A stretch of DNA of 64,000 nucleotides, taken from positions 558,001-622,000 of the forward strand of contig JAJGBQ010000005.1 in assembly GCA_022457065.1 (NCBI GenBank). The letters run 5' to 3'. This DNA is from Curvularia sp. ZM96 (lineage: Eukaryota > Ascomycota > Dothideomycetes > Pleosporales > Pleosporaceae). Below, one piece after another: positions 54,834-64,000 of the stretch; within the stretch, counting starts at the first letter, position 1, and each line of letters opens with the position of its first letter. Under the pieces are notes generated by a model. The model was not told the origin of the DNA. It saw only the letters and a program-made list of their open reading frames with translations, and did not search any database. The position numbers and the translations under genes were made by a program.

Positions 54834-57527
54834 TCACCCTGGCACCGTTCCAAACCCCGTTAAAACCCTCAACCCCCACCGCCACCAGCCCTCCTTCTCA
54901 CCCAGAACACTGTCCAACTCCTCCAGTTTACCCTCTACAAACTCGACCTGCCGCTCAAACTCGCCGACAACATCTTCAACGTCTTCTACTTTGCCCCTCA
55001 GCGCACTAATCTCATACTCGAGCTTATCTCGCACATTCTCTAGCTCACGCAGACTGGCGGTAAGAAGACCTCGGTTATTCGTCACTGTGGCATGAGTGTC
55101 TTCGCGGAGGCTATGGTAGGTATCGAGTCTAGGATAGTAAATGGTCTCCAGTGTCTCTATATCCGCATCTACAGCTTCAGATAACGCAGTGATTTCTGCA
55201 AGGCACTCATCAACCCAGTTTTGGTCTTTGGTAGAGAGTTGGAGAACTTGATGGTGGAGACGTTTGAGCTGGGTGGAGTACACGTTTTGGGTTGCGTTGC
55301 GGGCGGCTAGGGTAGCGATGGAAGTGTCTGCTTCTCCTAAGGCTAAGACTTCCTCTTCAGATGAGCCTGGATTAGGTTGGATGGGTGACCAGCGGAGGAC
55401 TGATTCTTCTGCTGTACTGAAAGAAAGGTGACGGGGCCACCAGTTATGGTTGCGTGGCAACTGACCAATATCAAACTGATCGCCTGATTGAGTACGCCGC
55501 AGGAGAGGAGGTATCTCATTGGCTTCATCGACGGGTAGATTCTCGTTGAGATCGACACCATGGTAGGTGGAGCCTGCAATGGAACTTGCTACTGTTGGAG
55601 GCTGTTCGGGTTGCTCGGATGTGTCACTTTCAATCATTGAGGTCCGCAAAGTTGATGCGCGACGACCACCGACCAATCTGTTAGTATAAAGGGAAGTGGA
55701 AGACTCGCCCGGTGTTTCAGTTAGGACCTTAGTAAAAGCGGGTTCTTCGCTGCCTACACTCTGAGGCGATATGATCGAGTATGGATCATCTGAATGACTC
55801 TCGTAGTCGATGGATGTTCGAGAATCAGTGTATTGAAGCGGAATGCTGCCACTCTTTGTCCGATGTAACGCATGCCGTCCATGCTCATCTCGGGAAAGCT
55901 TGGTGGCGTGAGTACGGAGGCCAACAGCATTCTTGATGTGGTGGAAACCACCAGACTCTAGCTTGGCCTTGATGGCAGCTCGCCTCGAGGAAGGATCCTT
56001 GAAAGCCTCCTTTTCCACGCCCTCCGGGGTGAAGACATCTGTCTTCTTCATTTCCGAGGAGCCCGTGTCTCGTTTTGTTATGCTATGATAATCCGGCGTT
56101 GATTCTTGGCGGATAGGTTTGGGCGCGTGTTGGGCGTGCTTGTCTGGCGAGCTGGACCGTGATTCTCCGCCAGGAAGTCGATCAAACATGCTGTCGCCAG
56201 ACACAGTTTTCCGAGGCTTTCCATGCCACAGCCATTTTGCATGTTCACCTCTGACAAGTTCGACAAATTGATCAATATCAACAGTCTCAACTTCAGCAAT
56301 ACCATCCTTTTGGCCGGCCCCGACAATGCCCATTACCATTTCACCGCCCTTGCCTCCTAGCTCAGCGACGGTGGACTTGAAAGCTCGCGGAACTGCCCAA
56401 CCTTCTTTGCTGGCTGCCTTTGCTGAGGACCTCCGAAGCTGCTCCAGAGTTTGCCGGTCGAGACGGCGGGTTCTTGGTAGGTGGTGTGACTTTTGGAAAT
56501 GTGCAATGCCACGCTTGGTGGCCTCGATGTCAAAGACGTCCTTTGCCACTGCAGCATTACATGCGCTCAATCTGTTCCGAGCACCCATCAGCATACCCAG
56601 TAGGGCGGCAACAGTGGTTGGACCAAGAATTCCATCATGAGGCTCCACTGTGTAGTACTCCGACCCAAAATCTATCCACCAGTCATTGATGGCTTTCTCT
56701 GTCACATCACAGAGCAGTCCGTCAGCATACTCTGGCTCTAACTTGCCGAACAGTACAAGCGCGACTTGACAGAGCTTGACCAGTTCAATGACGGAAGCGT
56801 TGAAAGGAATCTTGTCGCTTGTACGGTACAGCTGCTGGAACTTTGCTTGCGTGGCACCGCTAGGCGGAGTCAGCTTGATACCCAGGCGGCCGGAGCAGCC
56901 TAGTCTTTTGAGGTTCTCGTTGACAATGAAGGCTTCACGATACTTTTTTACATCACCTCCAGGGATGGGGATGACTGTTAAGGAAGAAGGGAATCCACTG
57001 AGATTGGTGACCATGAGAGTGCCATACGGAGTTTCTTTCCTCTTGGCATGGTAGTCTGCAAGAGACTTGAAGTACAGCCGCATCTGGGGCGACCATTCTT
57101 CCTCATTCTTGGGAACGCTTATGATGGTGGCTACGACAGAGTCCTCAGGATTGCCAGTATAGGTGGTGATGAGGAAAGTGGGGTGGGTCCGGGAGCATGC
57201 CCATTGTTCGACCAAGTATATTTCATAGCCCTCGATCCGCTGGCGGCGCGCGAGGACGTGACATGTGGTGGCAGGGTCCTCTTCGAGGTATCGGGCGGCC
57301 ACCAAGTCGGTCAAGACGAAGCGCTGATGGGTGCCGGGCGAAGCAGGCGACTTGGCCCTGGCATCGTCCGGCAGCATGTCGGCGTGGGAAGGCTTGGAGG
57401 CTGGCTGGGGACGCGACTGTGGTGCGCTCATGTGCTGGATTGACGTCGTCTGTAGGGGCGGCATCTGGCTCCGAAGCTCTCGCTCGGTGCGCACCCGCGA
57501 GAGAGGAGACGACAGGGGGGATTCCAT
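54834..57527 (-). CDS. Stb6-like protein (Sin3-binding Stb2/Stb6 family)
   Basis: Single exon of 897 residues. Residues about 68-200 match the Stb6-like N-domain: FVLTDLVAARYLEEDPATTC, EGYEIYLVEQWACSRTHPTF, YTGNPEDSVVATIISVPKNE. Yeast Stb2 and Stb6 were found as Sin3-binding proteins, so a tie to histone deacetylase complexes or to another regulatory complex is possible. Around 330-400 is a helical stretch (DGILGPTTVAALLGM, GIAHFQKSHHLPRTRRLDRQ) that resembles a peptidoglycan-binding-like fold in its T-x-A-L and FQ...L-D-x-x-T-L spacing, which I find curious. The middle is Ser/Pro-rich and disordered. The last 170 residues are coiled-coil (EITALSEAVDADIETLETIY, LEYEISALRGKVEDVEDVVG) and end in an aromatic segment GWWRWGLRVLTGFG that might touch a membrane. 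The ATG is the first in frame. Confidence 0.8.
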   Translation of the reverse strand: MESPLSSPLSRVRTERELRSQMPPLQTTSIQHMSAPQSRPQPASKPSHADMLPDDARAKSPASPGTHQRFVLTDLVAARYLEEDPATTCHVLARRQRIEGYEIYLVEQWACSRTHPTFLITTYTGNPEDSVVATIISVPKNEEEWSPQMRLYFKSLADYHAKRKETPYGTLMVTNLSGFPSSLTVIPIPGGDVKKYREAFIVNENLKRLGCSGRLGIKLTPPSGATQAKFQQLYRTSDKIPFNASVIELVKLCQVALVLFGKLEPEYADGLLCDVTEKAINDWWIDFGSEYYTVEPHDGILGPTTVAALLGMLMGARNRLSACNAAVAKDVFDIEATKRGIAHFQKSHHLPRTRRLDRQTLEQLRRSSAKAASKEGWAVPRAFKSTVAELGGKGGEMVMGIVGAGQKDGIAEVETVDIDQFVELVRGEHAKWLWHGKPRKTVSGDSMFDRLPGGESRSSSPDKHAQHAPKPIRQESTPDYHSITKRDTGSSEMKKTDVFTPEGVEKEAFKDPSSRRAAIKAKLESGGFHHIKNAVGLRTHATKLSRDEHGRHALHRTKSGSIPLQYTDSRTSIDYESHSDDPYSIISPQSVGSEEPAFTKVLTETPGESSTSLYTNRLVGGRRASTLRTSMIESDTSEQPEQPPTVASSIAGSTYHGVDLNENLPVDEANEIPPLLRRTQSGDQFDIGQLPRNHNWWPRHLSFSTAEESVLRWSPIQPNPGSSEEEVLALGEADTSIATLAARNATQNVYSTQLKRLHHQVLQLSTKDQNWVDECLAEITALSEAVDADIETLETIYYPRLDTYHSLREDTHATVTNNRGLLTASLRELENVRDKLEYEISALRGKVEDVEDVVGEFERQVEFVEGKLEELDSVLGEKEGWWRWGLRVLTGFGTVPG

Positions 57528-58033
57528 TTTAGCGTGGACAGGGCGATTTCAGGTGTGATTTGGCCGAAGGGCTAATACCAGGTGCTGCGGGTGCGAGCTC
57601 GTCATGGTAAAGGGAGGCGCAAGGTCCCGCCGATGGCCGAGCCCAGGGTAGCAGATTGAGGGGATGATACGACGTCGTTCGGATAGCCCTCTGCGCATGT
57701 TTCTAGCAATCCCTGATTGCGCGCTGCATATCGAGCGCTTGTTAAGCTTTGTGGTCGCGAGGTTCTGTACACACGGCGGGGAGGTTTGGATGAAAGCTAC
57801 CAGGTAGGGATGCGCGCGCGGAGGTCGGCCCTGTTCCCCCACACGTCATGCGGCGACGGGCGGGCTCGACACGACTCTACCACCACCTCGACGGCCATGG
57901 ACAGCAGTGAAGTGTCCCTCTGGCCAGACAGAAGCTACTCACTCGACTGCCACTATCGCTCTATTGCCGCCGTCCCAGACCGGCCGTTTTAGTCACCATC
58001 ATCCACACAGCAGGAGCCCTCATCAACACCGCC
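57528..58033. other. Divergent promoter, Stb6-like / RMD5
   Basis: About 500 bases shared by two divergent genes. A 31-codon upstream ORF with ATG (57897-57992) precedes the RMD5 start by 41 bases and may modulate translation of that gene if the leader contains it. Confidence 0.4.
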
Positions 58034-59399
58034 ATGGACGACCTCCGAGAGCAAGTCGAGCTCCTGGAGAGCAGCGCAAACCTGTCTGCCAGTATAGAGC
58101 ACGTACAGAAGACGATTGATATGCTCACCGCAGCTCGTGCCAAGATCGCAGCAGGTGAGTGCGCTTCCATCACCTGTGGCAACTACACATGCTAATGATA
58201 CACAAACAGATCCCAAGACAGCGCCCTTGACTCTTGCGAAACTCCAGGACCCCTTCAAACAGTCGCTGGACACTGTACAGAAAGACTTGAAGCCTATATA
58301 CTCGGGACTGAACAAGTACGGCAAGGCACTGGACAAGGTATGCTGCTTCTTCACATTGACCTTCGCAATCTCCACGGCTAACTGAGCTTCACAGAAATTC
58401 AAGGACAAGCCTCTCCCCTCAGCCGAAAATGACGCCTTGTCATCGCATCCCTCGCTTATCAACCGCGCCATTGCCATGCACCTCCTCCGTGAAGGTCAAT
58501 TTGATGTTGCCTCCACCTTCGTACAAGAAGCCAGCCGACAGCCGCCACGCCCTGAGCCTACTGCCAACACACCAAATCCACAACTGCAGGAGTCATGGGA
58601 GAGGGATCTAGCAGAGGGTACCTTTAATTCAGAGGAGCTACAGCACAAGTTTGCAGAGATGTACCACATCCTGCACGAGTTGCGCGTCCAGCGCAACCTC
58701 CAACCAGCGATACAATGGGCACGTCAACGGAGCGCCGAACTCGAAGGCCGCGGCAGTAATCTTGAGTTTGAATTGTGTCGGCTGCAGTTTGTCTGCCTCT
58801 TCGACACCCATGACCAAGACAGCGATGTTATGGACGCGGAAACCCCTAATGGTCCTCTCAACGCCTGGGCCTATGCGCGCCGAGAGTTCGCCCCCTTCCA
58901 AAAGCGCTACCAACGAGAGATCCAGCAGCTGCTGGGTGCAATGGCATTCTGGCAGAACGTCCAAGACTCGCCTTATCGACGCCTCTTCTACAACGACTCC
59001 GCCTGGGAAGAAGTAGCTCACTCCTTCAACCGCGAGTTCTGCTCCCTGTTAGGTCTCAGTGCCGACTCACCCCTCTTTATCGCCGCCACAGCTGGTGCCA
59101 TAGCGCTCCCTTACCTGCTGAAAATGCAGAGCATCATGAAAGAGAAACGCACGGAATGGACAACCCAGGATGAACTGCCCGTGGAGATTCCTCTTCCCAG
59201 TCAATACCACTTTCACAGCATCTTTGTTTGCCCCGTTTCCAAGGAACAGTCGACTGACACTAATCCGCCCATGATGATGCCTTGTGGTCACGTGATTGCA
59301 TTGGAGTCGCTGGAGAAACTGAGCAAAGGGTCAAGGTTCAAGTGTCCCTACTGCCCCAACGAAAGTCATCCCAGGGAAGCGAGGAAGGTTGTGCTATAG
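58034..59399 (+). CDS. RMD5: GID/CTLH ubiquitin-ligase subunit Rmd5 (Gid2)
   Basis: Catalytic-core RING subunit of the GID/CTLH E3 ligase, which in yeast marks gluconeogenic enzymes for degradation. Three exons (introns 58155-58209 and 58338-58394) give 417 residues. MDDLREQVELLESSANL starts a coiled N-region. SHPSLINRAIAMHLLREGQF is the LisH-like/CTLH start, EMYHILHELRVQRNLQPAIQ belongs to the CTLH, and the CRA-like helices run to about 330. The C-terminal RING is degenerate in the known way: CPVSKEQSTDTNPP, MMMPCGHVIALESLEKLS and CPYCPNES, with fewer zinc ligands than a canonical RING. The ATG at 58034 agrees with the family N-terminus. All joins restore continuous family sequence, for example ALDKKFKDKPLP across the second intron. 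Confidence 0.93.
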
Positions 59400-59742
59400 G
59401 ATAGCTGTGAAAAAGCATACCCGGATACGAATTTGGAACTTTTATGGAATTGGCGTATGGTGTTTTCGGGTTGCAAATGGTTGGATAAGGATTGATTGTG
59501 TCCTCGTTCCTTTATCACTGTTTCTCTCTAGAATCATCATCATCATCAAGGTGTGTCAATGTTATGCATCTACAAATACGATATCTTTGATCATTTTACT
59601 GAGATTAGTCCATGCGAAGTGAAAGAAAGGGGACGCAGAGAATGATTCTGTTATATCAAAAGGCCGTAAAATCAAGCCGCAAAGGGGATTGGACTCGCAT
59701 TCTCCTTTCCTTATAGTTGTAAGGCAAACACGTTAAACAAAC
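59400..59742. other. Convergent 3' spacer
   Basis: About 340 bases between the stops of RMD5 and the SPRY gene, with a short ATC/CAT-rich run near 59533-59545. A tRNA-like reading was considered and rejected. Confidence 0.5.
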
Positions 59743-60969
59743 TCAGTAAGGCCTATAGAGCCACTGCGAAGGATGGAAAAAGACATCGAAATCAACACCA
59801 CCAAACACGCCAATCGCAGGAAACAAGTCACACTCGCCCCTCAATCCGACGTTGCCTCCCTCACACCTTACATCGAGCTCCTCGTTGCCGTCCCAGTTGC
59901 CCTCCTTGACCCCATTGCGCGTAAAGAAAACATCAATATCCAGCATCTTCCCCTGCTGCGTCTGCTCATATGACGGCGGATCCTTAGGAACGGAAAACGT
60001 AATACCAATTCCCACCGTGTCCCCTGGCTTAAAAGCAGTGGTGAAATCGACGCCTCCCCAAGCGTCATTTACATACTTTCTGCCATCATCACCATGCACC
60101 GCCAGACTAGCACGCTCCCAGCCCGGAAGCCTGAACGTAGGATACGGTGGCGCAACAAACCCTATCGCAATGCCAGCGTCTGCTTCAGATAGTGACGAGA
60201 CGTCTCCGCGTCCAACACCAATGACTTTGAGCTCAAAGTAAATCGTTTTGGGGCGCTGCGTGGTAAGCGGTGAGTCCCAGGCGACACTGTACATGGGAAG
60301 GTTGGTCAAGATGCTCGAGTCACGGCATTTGGCGTGGGTACGGCAGCGCCAGTGACCTGCTTGGGGTTGTGGGAACAGCTCGCCCGTCATCGAGGGGGCC
60401 TTGAGTAAAGCGAGCTGCGCATTTTGGATTGCGGCATGAGTGCTTGGATGTAGGTTTTGCGGCGGCCAGAGAGCATGCATGCGTGTCCATGCTAGTGCGC
60501 GATCGCCTTCTTCGGCGGTTGCGTTCGCAGTCGGTGAACTGTCGTACCCCATTGATGGCGGAGGAGACAGAAGCGCAGTGTCGGGTATCACAGTCCAGTC
60601 GTGATATGGTGGCGGATCCCAGCTTGGAGGCGGCTGCTGGGGGTACGAAGGAGGTGCGCCTGGTGGTGGCGCGTAGCCTGAAGCTTGATGGTTTGGTGGC
60701 GGTCCAGGAGGCGCAGTATATGACGAAGCCGCGTTATGGTTTGGTGGGGGGCCTGGAGGGGCCGAGTACTCTGGCTTCGATGTTGAAGAGGAAGAAGCTT
60801 GGTTTGGTGGCGGTCCAGGAGGTGCCTGGTATTTCTCTGTTGGCACCGTGGTATGATGAGAGTTCTGAGAATGTTGATAGTAAGGGTTGTTGGATTGCTG
60901 ATTGTGTTCGTCTGTTCCGTAAGATGGCTTTTCGTCGCCTTTGAGCTTGTCCTTGAGTTTCTTGAACAT
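59743..60969 (-). CDS. SPRY-domain protein with PY motifs and proline-rich repeats
   Basis: Single exon of 408 residues. The start MFKKLKDKLKGDEKPSYG is basic. Residues about 45-125 are Pro-rich with three near-identical APPGPPPN units, then PPPSYPQ and PPPYHDW. The rest, about 150-405, holds the SPRY fold: IYFELKVIGVGRGD, DAGIAIGFVAPPYPTFRLPG, YVNDAWGGVDFTTAF, DTVGIGITF, LDIDVFFTRNGVKEG and LFPAIGVFGGVDFDVFFHPS. PPxY motifs (PPPYHDW, PPSYEQT) bind WW domains of Rsp5-type ubiquitin ligases. Yeast Ssh4/Ear1 combine a SPRY domain with PY motifs as membrane-bound Rsp5 adaptors, but no transmembrane segment is seen here, so this is at most a soluble analogue. The WW protein of this window could in principle bind it; that is speculative. 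The ATG at 60969 is the first in frame. Confidence 0.8.
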   Translation of the reverse strand: MFKKLKDKLKGDEKPSYGTDEHNQQSNNPYYQHSQNSHHTTVPTEKYQAPPGPPPNQASSSSTSKPEYSAPPGPPPNHNAASSYTAPPGPPPNHQASGYAPPPGAPPSYPQQPPPSWDPPPYHDWTVIPDTALLSPPPSMGYDSSPTANATAEEGDRALAWTRMHALWPPQNLHPSTHAAIQNAQLALLKAPSMTGELFPQPQAGHWRCRTHAKCRDSSILTNLPMYSVAWDSPLTTQRPKTIYFELKVIGVGRGDVSSLSEADAGIAIGFVAPPYPTFRLPGWERASLAVHGDDGRKYVNDAWGGVDFTTAFKPGDTVGIGITFSVPKDPPSYEQTQQGKMLDIDVFFTRNGVKEGNWDGNEELDVRCEGGNVGLRGECDLFPAIGVFGGVDFDVFFHPSQWLYRPY

Positions 60970-61302
60970 GGCGAATTGGAGTTGGTCTTGTTCTTAGGAA
61001 GAGCTGCGATCTGGTCGCAAGCCTGAGATCACCTTTACTGGTACCGAGTATGTTATCAAGGGGATCAGACTTGGTGAATACTATTCCGAACACAGGCCCC
61101 TTCCCTCAGTCATGAGAAACTCGAGAAGGCAAACGACTTTGAAAACGTGCAGCTTGATGCTGATAAAGAGCAGTTCATTCATTGCGGCTGTGCAAGCGTC
61201 AGGTGTTGTAATCTATATGTCGCCTTACCATATACGTCATCGTGGCTTGGCAGTCCCTTACACTACTCAAGCCTAAAGCCGCAAACGATCATTCAAAACT
61301 CC
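60970..61302. other. Intergenic spacer
   Basis: About 330 bases between the SPRY gene start and the stop of the AtuA-like gene. No feature is supported beyond promoter and 3' sequence. Confidence 0.5.
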
Positions 61303-63455
61303 CTAGAGCTTCGCTGCATATCTCCCTGCAATAGCCTTTCTTCTGATTCTACCTTCCAAAAGTTTCACTGGCACATCCACAACGCAATCCCTCAACCAAT
61401 CAGCTATGCCCTTTGCAAGCGAATCAAGTCTACTGCTTCCACTAACACCCCTGCCTAACACCCCGTACACTACAAAGTGCACAGCCATGATTCCTTCAAA
61501 CTCGCACCTTTCGACAAAGAACGTGTCTTCCCAGCTATCAGCGAACATTTCTTTGAGTTTGTTGCTGGTTAGATAAGTACGGAGCCAGTCCCAGCATTCT
61601 TTGTACAGCGGGGATGAATGCGGGTAAGCTGAGGGAAGTGCAGTGGGAACAAAGAACCCAATATTGGCATTGCTGCCTTTGTCGCCTGACCGTGCGAGAA
61701 CAACATCACCGAGCCGAGCAGGCTGAGTTGGGCCAAAAGATTGGAGGTCAACAGGGTCCTTGGTTTCGTAACTTTGCCTCTTGGCCAAGTCTTGTACCGT
61801 TGGTGGTGGCGCAGTCTTCATAGTTTTCGTATGCACCTGGTTGGTTGTCCCTTCAGCTTCGAGAATGTTAATCGATGTGTTGAGCTTGTCCTGTGGCCAT
61901 ATTGCGGGATAGTAGCTCAGGTATGGCCTTGGTATGATTGTCCGAAGGTCCATGGAAGAGTGGTAGCCAGAAAAATGCTGCATGCCAAACTCTCCTATTA
62001 GACTCGCCAGTCCCAGATTCACCTTGGGGTCGCTTGCTTCGGCAAAGACTCTACAGGATGTGGTGCTCCTAAGCTGGCTCTTTGGATTGGGTTCTGGCAC
62101 TCCTAGACGCTGGAACTCCAGAATATCGAATTTATCCAGGACGCCTAGTCTTTTCAACCCGAACTTCATCGTGCGCTCCCAAAGATCGAACTTCTCCTCA
62201 GTAGCATATCCGGTTGCATTGATGACGCATTCGGACTGGTACCCGGCTTGGTAAAAGATGGCCAGTTTAGTCGTGGATGGAGGCGGAGCGCCTTTGATCC
62301 CCCACACACGGACTCTGCCATTGCTGTTAGATCCGTAAACTTGTACCCAACGAACGGTTAGGGAGAATTGAATCCACAAACCTGTTTCTCCCCTCACTCT
62401 TGACCTGCACATCATCCAAAATGCCTTTAACGTCGCTGTTCAAGTAGATATTGCCCTGCAATTCATACAAGAACTGGCACTTGACCGTATCTTCGGTAAC
62501 GAATCCCTTCTTCGCGTCGTGCTTCGTAACTACACATGCTCCATCTTTCTCAATCTCTGCAATCCCAAATGTCATGTCATACAAATCATCCAGTGGATAC
62601 TCATAGAAACCGGCAAAATTCGAGCCTGTCACGTAGGCACTGCACTCAATCAGATGGCCGGCAACAAGTGCTCCGGCAAGTTGGTCAAAGTCGTTTGAGC
62701 GCCATTGGTACCACCACCACGCTGCGCCAATGACGGGACTGGCATCTGCAACACGCCCAGCTATGATAATGTCGGCGCCTTGCTCAAGACCTGCTACAAT
62801 TTCCCGGGCACCAAGATATACGTGCGCGCTGACAATTGGTTTGTCGGCTTTGAGTATGTCCAGTGTGTGATCATCAACTGTGACTTCGCTGTTGTCAGAA
62901 TCCAGATGCGGCGGTAGACCTTTCCCCTTGATATTCGACATTTCCTCCATTACATTGTCACCCAGTACGTATGCCACTTTTAGATCGTAACCTTTGCTCG
63001 TTACCTGCTCGTGCTCTCAGCATTCCATGGAGCGACAGCTTGCTGCGTTGGACATGGATCACTCACAAGCTCCTGGACCTTCTCCGCCAATCCCTTGGGA
63101 TTATGCGCACCGCCATTGACTATGACTTTTACCCTTTTTTCCTGCAAAAGATCAATCGACTGCTCGATACCATCCCAGGCTGTCTGTTCCCAGCCGGGAT
63201 GGGTACCTGCTGCATAAGCTTGTGCATTTTCGGCAATGTTCATTTCTGCAAGATAATCGCCTGTGATGAAGTCGACGTCTCCATATTCTGCTTGGTAGCG
63301 CATATGGTAGCCTGGGTCAACTGCGACATGTTAACCTCTTGATAATTGACGGAGAATGGGATTGTTATGCTTTTGGCCCCAGAACAATTCGCTATGCGCA
63401 CGGGTCGGGTTCCGCGCTGAGACGTCCATCTCGTATTGTAAGTGGGTCCTGTCAT
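61303..63455 (-). CDS. AtuA-like/DUF1446 acyclic-terpene-utilisation family protein
   Basis: DUF1446 (AtuA-like) protein followed by an AtuA-like ferredoxin-fold domain, a pair linked in bacteria to acyclic terpene and leucine catabolism; the fungal reaction is unknown. Four exons give 660 residues: introns 63321-63370, 63005-63066 and 62324-62381. Family landmarks are PVRIANCSGAK joined to DPGYHMRYQ, GDVDFITGDYLAEMNIAEN, KVIVNGGAHNPKGLAEKVQ, YDLKVAYVLGDNVMEEM, ADIIIAGRVADASPVIGAAW, AGALVAGHLIECSAYVTG and, in the C-terminal domain, GDVVLARSGDKGSNANIGFF. The first intron starts with GC instead of GT (AAAA|GCATAA ... TCGCAG). Only this junction gives the conserved SGAK-x-DPG sequence; reading through it ends at a stop at 63240. 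The ATG at 63455 adds about 17 residues before the conserved PVRIANCSG. It is divergent from the next gene. Confidence 0.85.
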
Positions 63456-63884
63456 GGTGAGGTGTTGCTTCAGTTTTAAAGGCGGATTTACAAAGCCGCG
63501 ATGAGCGGACTCTTTTTGAAATCGGTCACTACTTTATATGCATTCAAAACTACAACTAAAAGGAATTCAATTTCCGCTCACATTCGATGTTGCGTTGAAC
63601 TTTCATGGATCAGACATACAGAGGGGTTCGGGTATAGTACCCCACTTCAATGGCCCGAGGCACAAGTCAAAACTATAACTTTCCCAAGCTAGAAGTTGAC
63701 TTATTAAGCATACTCAACGCCAATAATAGCTAACCACCTAGCTGGGTGGGACCAGATCTGGGCGGTGGGGTTAGTGGAGGGTCAGCTGGCGCGACACGTT
63801 GCTAGATGGCGTACGTGCATGTATCTACGACTATTATGGGATATAAGACCATGAGGCGACTTCCGTCAATCTGAAGACAACAAA
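63456..63884. other. Divergent promoter
   Basis: About 430 bases between the AtuA-like gene and the gene starting at 63885. It includes a TATA-like box listed separately. Confidence 0.5.
63842..63846 (+). promoter_or_regulatory. TATA-like box (TATAA)
   Basis: TATAA in gggatataagacc lies about 40 bases before the ATG at 63885. The distance is short for a fungal TATA box but possible with a short leader. Confidence 0.35.
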
Positions 63885-64000
63885 ATGGCACAGACTGAGC
63901 ATGCTAATGGCGTTACCAATGGTGCTCTGGACACCTACTCGATTCCGCATGAAGCACGATGCGTTCTTGACAATGGTTTACTCACGAATCCCCTCATTGC
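63885..64000 (+). CDS. 5' end of an unidentified gene
   Basis: An ATG with A at -3 (aaaATGG) opens a frame that runs to the window edge: 38 codons starting MAQTEHANGVTNGALDTYSI and continuing PHEARCVLDNGLLTNPL. The N-terminus is soluble, without signal peptide. Too short to identify. It is divergent from the AtuA-like gene, and the regular composition suggests a real coding start. Confidence 0.5.
   Translation, partial: MAQTEHANGVTNGALDTYSIPHEARCVLDNGLLTNPLI

Noticed and set aside
59660..59735. tRNA-like look on the minus strand near 59.7 kb
   Set aside because: An anticodon-like hairpin is seen, but there is no TTCGA-type T-arm or consistent acceptor stem.

Overview
The window reads as nuclear DNA of a filamentous ascomycete, most likely a dothideomycete of the Pleosporales type (inference). 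Genes are compact, introns are mostly 42-65 bases with GT...AG ends and a CTAAC/CTGAC-like branch site, and many families are restricted to fungi (NLR with TPR repeats, CmcJ/AsaB-like oxidase, 2EXR protein, Zn2Cys6 factor, hybrid histidine kinase, Stb6-like protein). Exon joins below were worked out by hand from reading frame, splice signals and family motifs; no alignment or RNA evidence was available.

Bases 1-11,300 look like an accessory segment. They hold the 5' part of an NB-ARC/TPR NLR-like receptor (minus), a convergent pair of oxygenase-type genes (CmcJ/AsaB-like on plus, TauD/TfdA-like on minus), a 1.3 kb gap with a small AT-rich tandem repeat, and two convergent fungus-specific genes of unknown function, one of which has an ADP-ribosyltransferase-like look.

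Bases 11,600-29,700 are more conserved: RNA 3'-phosphate cyclase, a Mug/TDG-type DNA glycosylase, a tiny cysteine-rich CYSTM protein, a WW-domain protein, a hybrid histidine kinase and a Zn2Cys6 regulator, separated by long spacers. Bases 32,000-42,971 are housekeeping: a PPIL4-type cyclophilin with an RRM, RPB2, ubiquilin/Dsk2 and a quinone oxidoreductase-like MDR protein.

Bases 43,000-64,000 hold a 2EXR/F-box-like protein, a short-chain reductase, a two-domain glyoxalase/extradiol-type protein, a secreted S1/P1 nuclease, a 5S rRNA gene on the minus strand, a very large sterol-glucosyltransferase-like protein ending in ubiquitin-interacting motifs, a Stb6-like protein, the GID ubiquitin-ligase subunit Rmd5, a SPRY protein with PY motifs, an AtuA/DUF1446 protein with a probable GC-AG intron, and the first codons of a further gene.

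No transposase, CRISPR array or tRNA was found. The most noteworthy points are the glucosyltransferase-UIM architecture, an in-frame 72-codon extension after the Dsk2 stop, the weak GC-AG intron, the 5S gene with paired compensatory changes, and the receptor/oxygenase neighbourhood at the left edge.
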